This document shows, piece after piece, positions 46,081 to 58,557 of a stretch of DNA of 64,000 nt (the stretch's first letter is position 1; every line of letters begins with the position of its first letter). The DNA is taken from the NCBI GenBank assembly GCA_010094045.1, contig ML986602.1:62001-126000 (forward strand), read 5' to 3'. A model generated the notes under the pieces. The model was not told the origin of the DNA. It did no database searches and was given only the letters and a program-made list of their open reading frames with translations. The stretch comes from Lojkania enalia (lineage: Eukaryota > Ascomycota > Dothideomycetes > Pleosporales). The position numbers were made by a program, and so were the translations under genes.

Positions 46081-46734
46081 GGTTGGATAAGTCACAGTTC
46101 CTATTGAGGAATAGCCTTGATATCATGTGACACCAGGCAGGACAGAATGGAGAGCCTTGATCCTCTGTAGATATCAATCAACGCAGTTATCTTCCTCATA
46201 TGTCCTAATAACTTACATCTTCTATGAGCAATAACAACATCCGCTACATTGTAGATATGTGTGTCGATGGGCGTCGACGGCTGTTGACTTGAAGTGCCAT
46301 GTTTCGGTTCCGGATCAATGATGAGCCGAAGATTTTAAACGGAAATCTCCGATATCTATTTCACAATTCCCTATACAAGTGCAGATAGTATTAAAGCTGG
46401 GTATGAATTATAGATGGTACTGATGTGTTTCAAACTCCAGCAAATATCGTTCGAGACCGAGTTTATGTGGGTTCGGAGAAGCATGCTGTTGGTTTGACCA
46501 GTTGCTAGCGAACCCCTGCTCCATCACTGCTACACATCTCCATAAACCTCCGGAAGCTTCCCTACAGGCTCTCAGAGTTCCTCATCGTCTTTCCCAAATA
46601 TCTTTTGTTTCTTTTAGGTCTATATCTGATGCACACATTCTTAATCCGTCATACTCTTGGACCTGCTTGATTCTTCCTTCTGCATACGGCTTTCCACGTG
46701 TCGGAGCTCTTGGGAGCTCCTCTAGGCAGGCACC
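46081..46734. other. Intergenic boundary and EXO70 upstream region
   Basis: No gene. Base composition rises in GC toward 46.7 kb, where conserved genes start. Confidence 0.4.
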
Positions 46735-48792
46735 ATGGTCGCGCCCCGCAAAGGAGCGTTCGCGGAAGAGAGCGCCGAGGTGGAGGTGTTATTTGCCAAC
46801 ATGGAAAAGATGAAGAGTCTTACGAAGAAGATTCAAGGCTCGCTGAACAGGTTGGAAACCAGTGGGAAGACGGTTCAAGAGGCCATCGGTCCCATCTACG
46901 GCAACACCCAGAAGCTGCAGGTTATGAATTCCAGTAGGCAAACCGCTGCTATGCTACTCAACTCTCGTGCTGATTCTGGGCACTAGATGTCGATCGCATC
47001 ATTGACGCAATTGATCGCATTCGAGCTCCGCTAGATCAGACAAACCGCGAAGAGCGCATCATTCGCGCTGGGTATGTCCCTTTCAAGCTCTCTTTCTGAG
47101 ACACACTCTCATAGCGCTCTAGGCCTAGGAAAACAAACCTCCAAGACTATATAGCTTCGCTCGACCGCACGACAGTCGCCCTGTCCGACCTCAAGCGCTC
47201 AAATCTCCGATCGAACCAGCAAGCCGTTGCCGAGCTCAGCACCCTGCTGAAGATGGGAACAAAACAACTCGAGGATGTTTTCCGGGACATACTGCGCGAG
47301 GGAGCTTTGCGGACGGTGGAGCCCCTGGAGTATGTGGCGAAGAGTACGGGTTGAAACTCTACAACATGTCTGTAGTAGATGATAACAGCTTGCAGATAAC
47401 CCTTTCCCTCTCATCGCTCAAGACAGGCTCTCAACATTAAGGCTTATCAATACCCACATCTCAAACTCTTTTGCGCAAATATCTCAATCAGACGTATCCG
47501 GAACGCCTACCCAGAAAATATACGCCGATATTCGCGGTGATTATCTTGCGAGTTCACTTCGTAACCTCGCAACGGCATCCGTCAGTACAGCCAAGAAGGT
47601 CTCCGTTGACGCCATATACAAACCCGGAACCAATGGGATCGGGACCTACGCTCGGGGGATGGAGGGGCTGTTCCTTGCCGAGTACGAAAATGTTTGTCCA
47701 ATCTTCTCCCGAGAGGAATGGGGTACAGTATACTCCATGACCTGCCAACTATCGCTGAAGGAGTTTGACCGGGCTCTGCGCGAGTTAAATGGCCACATAC
47801 AGAGGCACTTGATGACTGACTGCTTCCTTGGCTATGAAATCATTGATATAGTACAGACCTTGTCACTTCGCCTCGAGACAAAGACAGGAGAACTAAAGCA
47901 GCTCCTCCAAGAAGCTGTGAAACCAATCAGGGAGACTTCAAAGGCCTCACTAGGTAGGCTCCTGGAAGACACGAGAGCCCGCATCCAGACCCTGGTAGCT
48001 TTACCCATGGATGGGGCATCAGTGCCCATCACGACAGAGACGATGGCTAGATTACAGAATATGACAAACTACCTCCCTCCACTTTCTTCAATTATGACCT
48101 CACTCGGCGATGGCGGTTGGTCTGCTGGCTCGGCTACTTCGTCAAGCACGTCACTTCCTACTATGAAATCATTCGACGTTGGGGCAGATGGCAAGAAATT
48201 GTTCGCTCATTATGCCTCCGATACGATCGACACACTCCTGCAAAATCTCGAGAGCAAATCGCGGATGTTGCTGAAGGGCAAAAGCCTGCAGGGAGTCTTC
48301 ATTGCAAACAATGTCGCGATCATTGACAGGATGATCAAATCGTCGGAGCTGGCGCCTCTAATGGGTGGCTATGGAAACAAGATTGAAAGTTGGCGAAAGA
48401 AGGGAACGGCCATGTATCTTGAGGCATGGCGGGAGCCATCTGGCCACTTACTCGATGTTCAGTACACTAACCGCAGCGGACGGCCTCACTCGGGCGGCGC
48501 GGGCGCCACAGATTCGGCTGCCATTGTGAAGGGACTCTCGTCCAAGGACAAGGATGCCATCAAGGAGAAATTTAAGAATTTCAACACGAGCTTCGACGAT
48601 CTCATGGCACGACACAAGTCGTTCAAGATGGATCGCGATGTGCGGACTCAGCTCGCGAAGGAAGTGCAGACCATCATGGAGCCTTTATACGGTCGATTTT
48701 GGGACAGATACCATGAGATTGATAAGGGGAAGGGCAAGTACGTCAAGTACGACCGGAACCAATTATCGACGGCGTTGCGTGGGTTGGAATAA
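46735..48792 (+). CDS. exo70: Exocyst subunit Exo70, 633 aa
   Basis: The exons are 46735-46933, 46987-47071, 47123-47343 and 47396-48792; introns are 51-53 nt. Coding length 1902 nt matches the usual 620-640 aa. The N-terminus has the coiled-coil region of Exo70 ([35 protein letters not shown]). The C-terminal helical rods include [20 protein letters not shown], the core [20 protein letters not shown], and [18 protein letters not shown] at the end, close to the lipid-binding surface of the yeast protein. Exo70 tethers secretory vesicles at the plasma membrane through PI(4,5)P2 and Rho GTPases, and is needed for polarised hyphal growth. The splice joins restore QVMNSNVDRIID and YVAKNNPFPL. The frame is intact. 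This is the first gene of the conserved half of the window. Confidence 0.95.
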
Positions 48793-49814
48793 TGCACGGC
48801 ATTAAGGTGTTGAGGATTCGTTCTTGCAAAATACCCTTTCGGTTTTATGTACACTTCAGGCGGGATGGACATGGTAAATGGGAACGGGCAAATGCAGGAT
48901 GCAGGGCTTGGTTGGACGATTGGCTGCAGGCTGCGTGATGACTTTGCGTTGCGTTGTCTTACTCCAGGGGTATATAGCTGGGCCGGCGAGGGCTTTTGGT
49001 GCCACGACGCGGCAGAGTTGGATATACGATTGCGAGAATACAGTACATGACTCCGGCCGCATTTGGTTCACTAGGTAGCGAAACAGTAGACGATTACCTA
49101 CAGTGAACGTTGAAGTCCCTTCAAACAAGCTCCCGAGACTGAGCCCTGGTGCGGGCAATTTAAAATGGCCTAGCGTTGGCACGTGACTACTTCCGCTTTG
49201 GGGAGATTGCAATGGGTACGCGACCGCTTGGTGCTGCAGGCGCAACGAAACGACGCACAAGAAGCTCCTGCAACGGCCACGAAAAGCCGTCAATTGCTGT
49301 CTTCACCTCATCGCAACCCTCTCCTCCTCATCCAGCGTATTTTCTTGCCCCGAACTGCGTCGAGCGAACCGTGGACCCTGCGGCGGAGAATTTGGTCTAG
49401 TGTCCCAGTGCTGTTGCTGGAGGTCGCTCGCTCCTCCATCCCTGCGCGGGCCCCTTTCCTGCGGCGTCCACATTTCGCAACGCACCACACCTTCCTCTGC
49501 CAACGTCGCAGTCTCCACCCACAACACGCCCATCCTCGCCCGCAGCGCTCGCCGCACGATCTGAATCCATTGTTCGAGTGATTCATCACTCGCCGCAGCA
49601 TACCTAGACTGACTGGTACGGCCCCGATCCCAACTGCCCTGTCAACCACAATTTCTTCAGCATTTGGCTCGTGTCGCATCCCCAGATTTTGTTTAGCGTC
49701 AACAACACCGTCGCCCTCTCTTACTTGGACATTCGGGCTGACGCTGGCATTGTGGCCTTGCAGGAGACTCTCCCTTGACAGATTACCTACGGCCTCTGCG
49801 GTCCTCCATACACG
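48793..49814. other. Intergenic; likely 5' region of the septin gene
   Basis: Long frames on both strands (49183-49581 plus, 49308-49880 minus) lack domains and are probably chance frames in GC-richer leader DNA. Confidence 0.4.
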
Positions 49815-51513
49815 ATGGGTAAGGAGCCTCCCCCCGAAATCAACAGGCGGCGTTGAGCATTGTAATACCGAGCGGAGCAACCCACTTCCTCCGGATCCTA
49901 TACCAGGTCAAGAGGGTCGGCGGTCGCATTGTAGACTGCGTCCAAGCTCCCTGTCGATGATGCTGGCGGCAGCGATAAGCATGCTTTTGTACTGAGCACT
50001 GGCTGACAACTTCGCAGCATCCAACGGCGCGAGCCCAGCCCCTCCCACACGTGCGTCCCCGTCGCTCCCGGCGATTCCTTCCGGACCGCCTTCTACCGAG
50101 CTGTTCAGTCCTGTAGCTAATGGAGAAGCCACAGCCCCAGTTCCCCAAACCATCTCATCTAGCAACCCCAAAGCCGCAGCTCAGGCTGCGAGTGATATGA
50201 GGAACATTGTTCGTAGAAAGCTCACCGGATATGTTGGGTTTGCGAACTTGCCAAACCAGTGGCACCGTAAGAGTGTACGCAAAGGTTTCAACTTCAATGT
50301 TATGGTAGTTGGTACGTGTCCAATAAACCGGCTGAGAGGGTAGTGCATATTCTGATTGTACACGCAGGCGAGTCTGGACTCGGGAAATCTACCCTTGTAA
50401 ACACACTCTTCAACACTTCGCTGTACCCTCCCAAGGAGCGCAAGCCCCCCTCGCTCGACATCTCCAAAACCGTCTCGATACAGTCCATCAGTGCAGACAT
50501 TGAAGAAAACGGCGTTCGTCTACGATTGACGGTGGTTGATACCCCCGGATTTGGCGACTTTATTAACAATGATGAATCATGGGAGCCGATCGTTAAGAAC
50601 ATTGAACAGCGATTTGACGCCTACCTCGATGCGGAGAACAAGGTTAACCGCATGAACATTGTAGACAACCGCATCCACGCTGTCGTCTACTTCATCCAGC
50701 CAACTGGTCACTCCCTTAAACCCTTGGATGTTGAGGTGATGAAGAAATTGCACACCAAGGTTAACCTGATCCCGGTCATTGCCAAGGCTGATACTCTTAC
50801 CGATGATGAGATCAACGTTTTCAAGCAACGGGTATGTTTTACTACGACTCCCTGTGTTCTTTTGCTGACCTGTATAGATTCTTGCGGATATTAACTACCA
50901 CAAGATTCAAATATTCGAGGGCCCTCGATATGAACTTGATGATGAAGAAACAATTGCTGAGAACAACGAGATCATGTCTAAGGTTCCTTTTGCAGTAGTG
51001 GGTGCTAACACCGAGGTTACTACAGCGGATGGGCGCAAGGTCCGAGGCCGCCGCTATCCCTGGGGTGTCATTGAGGTCGATAACGAGGAACACTGCGACT
51101 TTGTCAAGCTGCGCCAGATGCTTATCCGCACACACATGGAAGAACTCAAGGAGAACACGAACAACTTCCTATACGAGAACTACCGCTCGGACAAGCTGAC
51201 CGCTATGGGCGTGCAGCAGGATTCCAGCGTATTCAAGGAGGTCAACCCTGCGGTCAAGCAGGAGGAGGAGCGCTCATTGCACGAGGCCAAGCTCCAGAAA
51301 ATGGAGATGGAGATGAAGATGGTCTTCCAGCAGAAGGTTGCAGAGAAGGAGAGCAAGCTGCGACAGAGCGAAGAGGAGCTGCACGCGCGACACAGGGAAA
51401 TGAAGGAGCAACTAGAGCGACAACGACAGGAGCTCGAGGAGAAGAAAACTCGAATCGAACAAGGGCGACCACTCGAAAAAGAGGGCAAGAGGAAGGGGTT
51501 CTCTCTCCGTTAA
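49815..51513 (+). CDS. aspB: Septin, Cdc3/AspB type, 465 aa
   Basis: The exons are 49815-49818, 50018-50311, 50368-50831 and 50878-51513. The first exon is just ATGG, with a GTAAGG donor and an intron of 199 nt. It gives [11 protein letters not shown] as N-terminus, and the total is 1398 nt. The later exons are certain; exon 1 is inferred. The protein has a Pro/Ser-rich N-terminus and a polybasic stretch before the GTPase domain ([16 protein letters not shown]). The domain shows GESGLGKST (P-loop, residues 100-108), DTPGFGD (157-163) and AKADTL (G4). The C-terminal coiled coil (about 380-455) ends in GFSLR. The closing segment with [17 protein letters not shown] is the Cdc3/AspB pattern. Septins assemble into filaments at septa, hyphal tips and conidiophores. 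Confidence 0.9.
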
Positions 51514-52585
51514 GGCCAAGCATCCTTATGACGGGATGGTTCCCACGACCGTTCCTGCGGTGGACGACTATCACAACAGAAAAGCGCCTTCTCCCTTCTC
51601 TCTTCCCCCTTTACAAAACCTTGTTTAATTTGATGCCGTTCGACGATATCACTGGGTGGTGTCGGGCAGCAGGTAATGCACGACGAAGCAGCTCTGGGTT
51701 GGTGACGGATCGGAGCAGGCGTCTTCTCCTTGGTTTAGCTAGCTTCGGTTGTTGATTGATACCAGCAGCATTGCACTCCTTCCCTTTTCCCTTTTTTTTT
51801 TTTTCCTCCTTCGAGCAGATTCTCTATTACTTTTTAGTAGATGGGCAGTGGTAGTTCCTTGGAGTGCGGCGGAATGGGATGCAGATGGTTTACTTTCGTG
51901 TATTCTACAGATCATCCTAGTAGTAGTGAATTTGGTTTTCATTTGTGGCTACCTACAATGGACAAGTAGGCATGACGATGACGGGTGATACAGTTGTATA
52001 GAGACAAGCAATGCCTGGGTGGGGGTGATGTCGTCGGGCGTGGTCTCGCACATGGCAGGCTGGTGAATGGCGGCTGACCGTGATCGCCAGGGTGCGCTCG
52101 TCGGGTGGTCGTCATTGGACGTGTGCACGGCTAGTGTGCAGCAGGCGAGGCAGCATGGAGGATTTCGTCACCACCCGGAACCTCTGAATTTCTGGTTTCC
52201 ATATCTCTCGTGCCTCCTTCGCAGCCTCGCCCTCTCCTCTCTACTCTACGATACGCAGCAACACCTATCGCAACCTCCCTGAAGCCTAGAGACACAGTTT
52301 CTCCGGCCGCTACCCTCCCACGGTGAGTCGAATTCCTATTGAGCCGGCCCACCGCATCATAAGGCAGCATCGGCCTAGCGGTCCCGTGTGTGAGACCCAG
52401 CCACCGACCGCGGCGCTGTTGACAGATTGCACTCTCCACGGCTCTGCCTCAGACGCTACAGCACTCGCAACAGCTTTATACAGCTTCATTTGGCCGATTG
52501 GGCACACATTTATTCTTTGTTGAGCTTGGCTGACTGCGAAAGTCTTCCATCACACACCCACACGACACCAGCCTAATTCCGCCAA
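51514..52585. other. Intergenic
   Basis: A poly-T tract lies at about 51791-51804. No gene is supported. Confidence 0.4.
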
Positions 52586-53501
52586 ATGGCCCCTCCTCCG
52601 CCCGCATCGATGCCGCTGGGCCAGCGTCTGGCTGCACTTGCGCAGACGCTGCAGTTTGCATGGTTTGCCGGACATGTATTCCTGCTCCTTTCCACTTTCC
52701 GCTACAGCTTATCCTACGTCACCTTCAACTCGGCGTCCCGATGGGCCACCGTCTCTTACCGCGTAGCCTTCATGTCGGCCACCGTCACCTACGGCATTGT
52801 TGTGTACAAGGCATATCGGGCCCGCGCGAGGCAAGGAAAGCAGGGGGGAATATTTTCACTGGCAACCGATGAGAATGTTCAGTATCTAAGTAAGCAATCC
52901 CTTCTCTCCACGATCAGGCAACTGCTTCCTCTACACACAATTAGCTAACACTGCCCAAGTCATGGCTCTGACTTGGCTATTCTCCCGCCAAATCCCTCTG
53001 GCCGTACTTCCCTTTGCCGTCTACTCAGTATTCCATGTCGCCACGTACGTGCGCTCGAACCTACTGCCAACCATTCAACCCCCGCAGCAGCCCTCGCAAC
53101 CAGGCGCCAAGCCCAAGCCCACCGCGCTCTCCGAGGCGATTGGCAATTTTGTCAAGGACTACTACGACGCCAGCATGACGATTGTCGCAATCCTGGAGAT
53201 CGCGCTCTGGGTGCGGGTGTTCGGATCTGCGCTGCTATTCCAGAAGGGGTCGTGGATCCTACTGGTCGTGTATACGGTGTTCTTCCGAGCGCGGTACGCG
53301 CAGAGCTCGTTCGTGCAGGGTGCCATTGCCAACCTCGTCGCGCGCATCGACGCCCAGCTGGCTAACCAGAGCATGCCGCCTGCCGCCCGCCAGGGCTGGG
53401 CCACATTCAAGAACGTTGTGGGCCAGGCGGCAGATGCGACAGATATCCGCAAGTACGTCAGCGGCGGGCAGCAGGGCGCGGCGCCCAAGAAGGCGCAGTA
53501 G
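52586..53501 (+). CDS. pom33: POM33/TMEM33-family membrane protein, 281 aa
   Basis: There are two exons, 52586-52889 and 52960-53501, with one intron of 70 nt (GTAAGC, GCTAAC, CAAG). The join reads VQYLIMALTWLFSRQIPLAV. After a short Pro-rich N-terminus there are several hydrophobic stretches: FAWFAGHVFLLLSTF, the SYRVAFMSATVTYGIVVY helix, LAVLPFAVYSVFHVATYV, and a re-entrant region LLFQKGSWILLVVYTVFF. The C-terminus is an amphipathic helix followed by KKAQ. Yeast Pom33/Per33 and human TMEM33 act at the ER and nuclear envelope: Pom33 helps distribute nuclear pores and the family shapes ER tubules. Length and order of segments fit. Frame intact. The name is by family, not a proven orthology. 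Confidence 0.85.
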
Positions 53502-54611
53502 TTTGCGCTGCTACTACTGCTATGACTGCTACCGCTGCTGCTGGGATATCATGGTTGTTGGGCCACACTTTTACGTTTGACAAGATGCCTATTCCTGATC
53601 GACTTTTGCCAAGGCTTTGTGGGGAATCCTAGGCTGGAGGGATAAGTTTGTGTTTGTGGTGCGGTAGGGTTATTCTTTGTTGTATGGTATGGTGGTAGAT
53701 GCTTATTTTGGGAGGATTGATGGAGCTATGCGTATAATGGATGATTGAGTGGCATGGGTGGATGCGTGTTAATCCGATATACCAACAGTCGATCGACTAC
53801 CAATTATGGTGATGAGGATTCGCAGTACGGGGAGTAGTAGAGAGTTTATTCTTTTTTATGATTAGATTGCATGGCGGGGTCAAAATTGAGTGTGTGGTAA
53901 GCGGAGGTGGGTGCGTGTGGGTTATGATGGTGTTTGTAGACGAACTCTATGCTCCCTTTATATCTTTATTTTGACTTTTTTTTTTTTTTTATATCTGGTT
54001 GGATGGATGAAGTCTGGATGTGATGGGATGTGGTGAAGATGAGCAATTAGGCACGAAGGTAGAAGTATGTGAGTATGTGGCTGTTTAGTTCAGGTGTGGC
54101 GCCGCACTATTTGCACTGTAAGTACCTCAGTGAGTGAATGAGTGACTTCACCAAGTACCTAGCCCGGCCTAGTGTCTTTGTCGAGCTTTTTACGAATCGA
54201 ATCGGCTGGCAGATATGCAGAGAAGAGGAATGCGGTAGCAAAAGCGAGAGCGAAGCGACGCTCGGATCTACCTGCCTATGGTACAGCAAGCACCTACGCA
54301 TGGTGTTGCCAGTAGGCAGCACACACGCATCAGAGCGTTTCCCAGCCGCAGCCGCGCAAAAGCCACAAACTAATTACAAGATTCACGCACGCAATGAGGT
54401 CAGCTTTGGGTCGGTGCAACAAAGTGGCTAAGTATCCCTTTCTACATGGTCCCGAGTACATATAGTGTGGGGATGGGATTGGACGAAAGGAGGCTTTTGT
54501 GTTGTCTTGTTCAGAGACTATTCGTGCATGGACTTACCCCACATGTTAGCGAGGGGGATGTGGAAATGAGCGAAGCGCCGAGGGAGCCGAGATGGCGGTG
54601 TGCGGTGTGGA

Positions 54612-54631
54612 CAGCTAGCTAGCTAGCTAGC
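54612..54631. repeat. (AGCT)n microsatellite
   Basis: Five tandem copies of a self-complementary tetranucleotide. Confidence 0.8.
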
Positions 54632-55219
54632 ATGCGCTGTGAAAATGTACGTATGTATGTAGGGAGGTACAGGGGGGGGGTTTAGGAGTCAAGGCTGGGA
54701 GGGAGAAGAAGTGTGCGGGTTCTGGGGTGGGGGCGGGTTGGTTGGGGTGAGTGCATTGTAGGACATAATATTAGAGATGTATACACTGTAGGTACCGGTG
54801 AAAAGGGTACATTTTACAATTGTGGCTTTACATCTTTCACCGCCACGGTGCCGAGCCCGGAATCGGAACTTCCGCTCAGCCACGAGCAGGCGAGAATGCA
54901 GCTGGTACGCTATGTCCCATACGCTGGTTCCACCACTAGATATTTGCCGATGGGTTATGGAACGGTGGTGGAATGGCATGGTAAGGGATAGATTATCACA
55001 AATTGTGCCTGAGGGGAAGAACATATGAACATTGCGCGTTCCCCATCCATCAATCCGGCTCTGCCTACCCCTCCATTACGTACATCGCAAATAGCAAAGT
55101 CGTGAACGGCGCACACGTCTGTCAGTCGTCTACCATGTAAAAAAAGCCGGCGGAATATTATGTATGGGTTTTATTTGTGAAGTATTGATTCGGGCGGGCG
55201 AAATACAGCGCGGTGTGAC

Positions 55220-55247
55220 TAGTGGAGTGGAGTGGAGTGGAGTGGAG
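55220..55247. repeat. (GGAGT)n microsatellite
   Basis: About five tandem copies, with the last slightly altered. Confidence 0.8.
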
Positions 55248-55631
55248 CGGGTTGTGCATACCGTACATGGTGCATGCTAGGCCAGGCCAGCCACGGCAAA
55301 GTGCACATGGCAAACTAAAGCAGACGAACGAGCGGGTGGTCGGTCACGTCAGCCGCGCTGCTTCACCGTAGCCCGTTCGTTTCGATTCGTGCCCGGTTCT
55401 GCTCGTTTAGTAGGGGGCGTGTATATAGGGTTTGGGGCTACCGCTACCGCTACCTTGCTGTGGACATCTCGGTGCTTTGCTCCTGCTTTGGTCGACTATT
55501 CTGCCTTGTGCTTCCTCAGGCCAGATCTATCTACATACATACGAACCGGATATCCATACGCGGCTTTGGCATGACACTTCGACGCAGCACGACGCACGAT
55601 TTCAGATTCTGGGTTTCTGGGGTGTGAAAAG

Positions 55632-56809
55632 ATGGATTCGCCTGCGCGGTCTGTTTGTGACGAGTTCACGGATGAGGAGCTGGATGCGTATTTTGCGAGT
55701 TATGTGCCGCTGTCGAATTTGCCTACGCCTCCTGCTGCTACGAGAAAGGAGGAAGATGCGGTATTTGGGTGTGAGGAGGGAGGTAGTGAGGGGGAGCGGG
55801 AGGGCCCGGGTTGCTCTGAGCTGCGAGGTTAGTATCCATCCATATTATTGCTCCGTGTGGTTGTTTTGTTTTATGTGGCTTAGTTTCTATTTGCATTTCT
55901 GTCTTCAATTCGAACTTCCATTCTCATTTTCAAATTTTTATTTTTAATTTTTTTATCGTTTTCCATTATGTTGTTAGCTTCCTCGGATCCACCGGCCTCA
56001 CATCCCCATCCCATTATCCAATATTTCCCCCTTTGGCCCCTGACCTAGAAAGAACCACTACTCGGCACGACATCATCGATCGCCGCTAGCGCCCGCGATC
56101 TTCCCACGCCAATCAATAATCCATCTCCTCTCTCCTCTCCCCAGTTTAATTATTTATGGAGCGAGCTTCGAGTTGACTATTTATAGCGCAAGCCACATGC
56201 CTGGCGAACCTGGTGCCCAGCAATGTGTCACCGACGCGCCCAGGCGTGCCGGCCATCGAACGCATTCTCGAGCGCGCGAAGCTTCCGGTTGAAATCGTTG
56301 CGTTCGTGGCCTGTATTTTGGATGCGCTGACGCTGCGGTTTGCGGGGTCATGGCGGTCTTCATTAGCACAACATCCCTTGCAACATGCATCCTTCAACGA
56401 GCGAAACATCCACATTAGACTACAGAATCACTCGCAGACGCGGATCCCCAGCTCCGAAATCATCATCGTAGCCGCATTATCTTTGGCAGAGAACTTCCTC
56501 GACGACCGACCGCGCTCGAATGGGCATTGGGCGGTCATCGAAGCACAGGATATGTTTACAGCTGCCCAGGTTGAGGGGACGAAGATGTGTGTATTGCGGG
56601 ATATGGAGTATGGGCTTCTGAGAATCACGGAGGAGATGGTGGGGATGATGGTTGCGAATATACGGCGTGAGATAATAATGCAGGGCGGGGAGAGTGGTGA
56701 GCGGAGGAGGGAATACAGTGCTGAGGAGAGGCGGCCGAAGCTCAGTCTCGATCTGCAGGGGCAGGCAGTTTGGATGTATGGCGTGCAGACGCCGGAGCCA
56801 AGTCCTTGA
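55632..56809 (+). CDS. Cyclin-like protein, 272 aa
   Basis: Exon 1 is 55632-55827, the intron is 55828-56186 (359 nt, GTTAGT donor, TATAG acceptor), and exon 2 is 56187-56809. The join reads ELRAQATCLANLV and the length is 819 nt. Exon 1 encodes an acidic segment (DEFTDEELDAYFASYV). Exon 2 holds a cyclin-box-like fold: IERILERAKLPVEIVAFVAC, then LDALTLRFAGSW, then SEIIIVAALSLAENFLDDR and CVLRDMEYGLLRITEEMV. The block order follows the fungal cyclin-like family, in which a PEL(I)IVAAL segment and a late helix with LRxLxY frame the box. Partner kinase and cell-cycle role cannot be read from sequence. The intron is unusually long for this window. The C-terminus is Glu/Arg-rich and ends TPEPSP. 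Confidence 0.7.
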
Positions 56810-58557
56810 GCGTTCGTTATAGTGCATGCTGTTCTTGGGGCCGGGGGAGCTGAGTTGAGTTGTGGTGTGCAGTGGAGTTGTGGTGGTGTGGTTTGGGTTT
56901 TCCAATGTTGGCTGAGTGGACGGCTTGTGTCGTTTGGGGTCGGCGTTCTTTTGGTTGCGTTACGATACCCGGGTCGGAGATATTCAATATTGCGAATTTT
57001 TTTTTTTATCCTTTCTCTTTCTCTCTTGCTCATGTGTTCTGTTGCATTTTGGCGGCTTCCATCTAGGCATAAGCCGTACGGGGGGTCCCGATTTTGATAA
57101 ATTTTTTTCTTTTTCTTTTTCTATCATCTAGACTTAAGATTTTTGCTACAAGGGACGGGACATCTTCGGATATTTAGAGGATTCTATATCCGTGGGAGGT
57201 CGGGAATCGGGAGTGTCCGATGGGTGGTCTGACGTGGGAAGACGCGGAGCTTACTGGTCAGTTCTGCCTTTCTACTTTTGTGCGGCGGCTGGCGTTTCGC
57301 CTTGCTTGATACCCATTTCGAAGACACTGGTTATCGATTACGATGCATGGGGTTCGGTTATCGAGATGCGGCTCGCCTACTGGTTGGATGACGAGAAGGC
57401 GAGGGCTGTAGTTGGCATATCGTTTGGATTATCGTGATAGTGCGTTCAATTAACATATTGCTTTGTATTGCTGTGTACTATGTTGATAAGGGTGATGGGG
57501 GGTAATATACGCATGGTCAGCTGGTAGTAGTAAGGTAGTTGGGGAGGGAAGAGATACCTGTCTTGGAATCCAAGGTTGTAAGTAGAGAATGACGCACCGG
57601 TGCGGGTAGGTACCTAGAGGAGGGAGCATTATCAGATGACGGTCATGGATGCGTGCCTGTGCCTGGACTGAATCTTCACCGTTGTACCGAATATGCTGAC
57701 AGCGCACGGCTCATGCTTCTCTTGTTCTTCTTCATCGACTGATGCGGGTCCATGGACTTGTCTGGGCAGTGCAGGTGAATGTGGAGGGGCACGCGCATGG
57801 CCCAAGCTTCCGCTCATGTACAACGACGTAACGGCGCCCATCGGCATCCATACTGGAATTCCATGGATCCATCTAACAAGTCCCGTGCGACCAGCCAGCC
57901 ATACGTACCTTCAACATCAGAAGGGCTAGCATGCAGCATGCAGCCTGTAGCCTGGATGCAACGCGGCGAGTCGAGAAGGAGAATTCTCTCCCACCTGCGG
58001 AGGGCGGTGGCTGTCGAGCCTGTCACCCACCGACCGACCCACGGCGCCTACCCCTCTTTGTATCAGTCGAGCTCATCCGTGCAGCGCTCGTGCATATTCG
58101 AGCTCAACAGGACGGCCGCCTAGCCAGCTCGCCCACCTTCCAACTTACTTGAATTGCCCGCTGCGTTATCGCCCATAACAGGCCCGCTGCCCGCTGACCC
58201 CGCGGCCTCTCCGCCGTCGTCATACTCTCCTGATCATCGGCTTCGTGCGCTCTGCGTTGGTATTGATCTTCGGACGGCTGCGCTGCGGTCGCGTCGTAAA
58301 CACGGACAGCATAATAGACTCAGCCCCGCCGTCTTCCTCCGCCTTGAAACAGAGCGAACACTTGTTCAATCCTCCCGTTCAAGCTTATAACAAGCTCGCC
58401 ATCCTCGAGCTACTCTTTTGATCCTCACTCCATCACCTAATTTCTTCCCCCTCCGTCCTAGTCCTTCCCAGTCCGTCTGCGAGTTTACCCCTCCACCCCA
58501 AACTCCCACCAACGCTCCCTTGGCAACCCGTCATCCACACCTCTTGAGATTCCCAGA
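56810..58557. other. Intergenic and leader of the phosphorylase gene
   Basis: Pyrimidine-rich leader around 58420-58550 just before the ATG; T-rich tracts at about 56997-57005 and 57102-57120. The frame at 57192-57437 is not called. Confidence 0.4.

Larger units (their letters stand above)
53502..55631. other. Intergenic with simple repeats
   Basis: There is a T14 tract at about 53977-53990, an (AGCT)n run at 54612-54631, a G7-9 run near 54671, and a (GGAGT)n run at 55220-55247. No gene is supported. Confidence 0.45.

Noticed and set aside
49308..49880. 190-codon minus frame opposite the septin leader
   Set aside because: Arg/Cys-rich text of the type GC-rich leader DNA gives by chance; it overlaps the septin start.
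51254..51574. Ser-rich minus frames opposite the septin coiled coil
   Set aside because: They mirror the Glu/Lys/Gln codons of the coiled coil.
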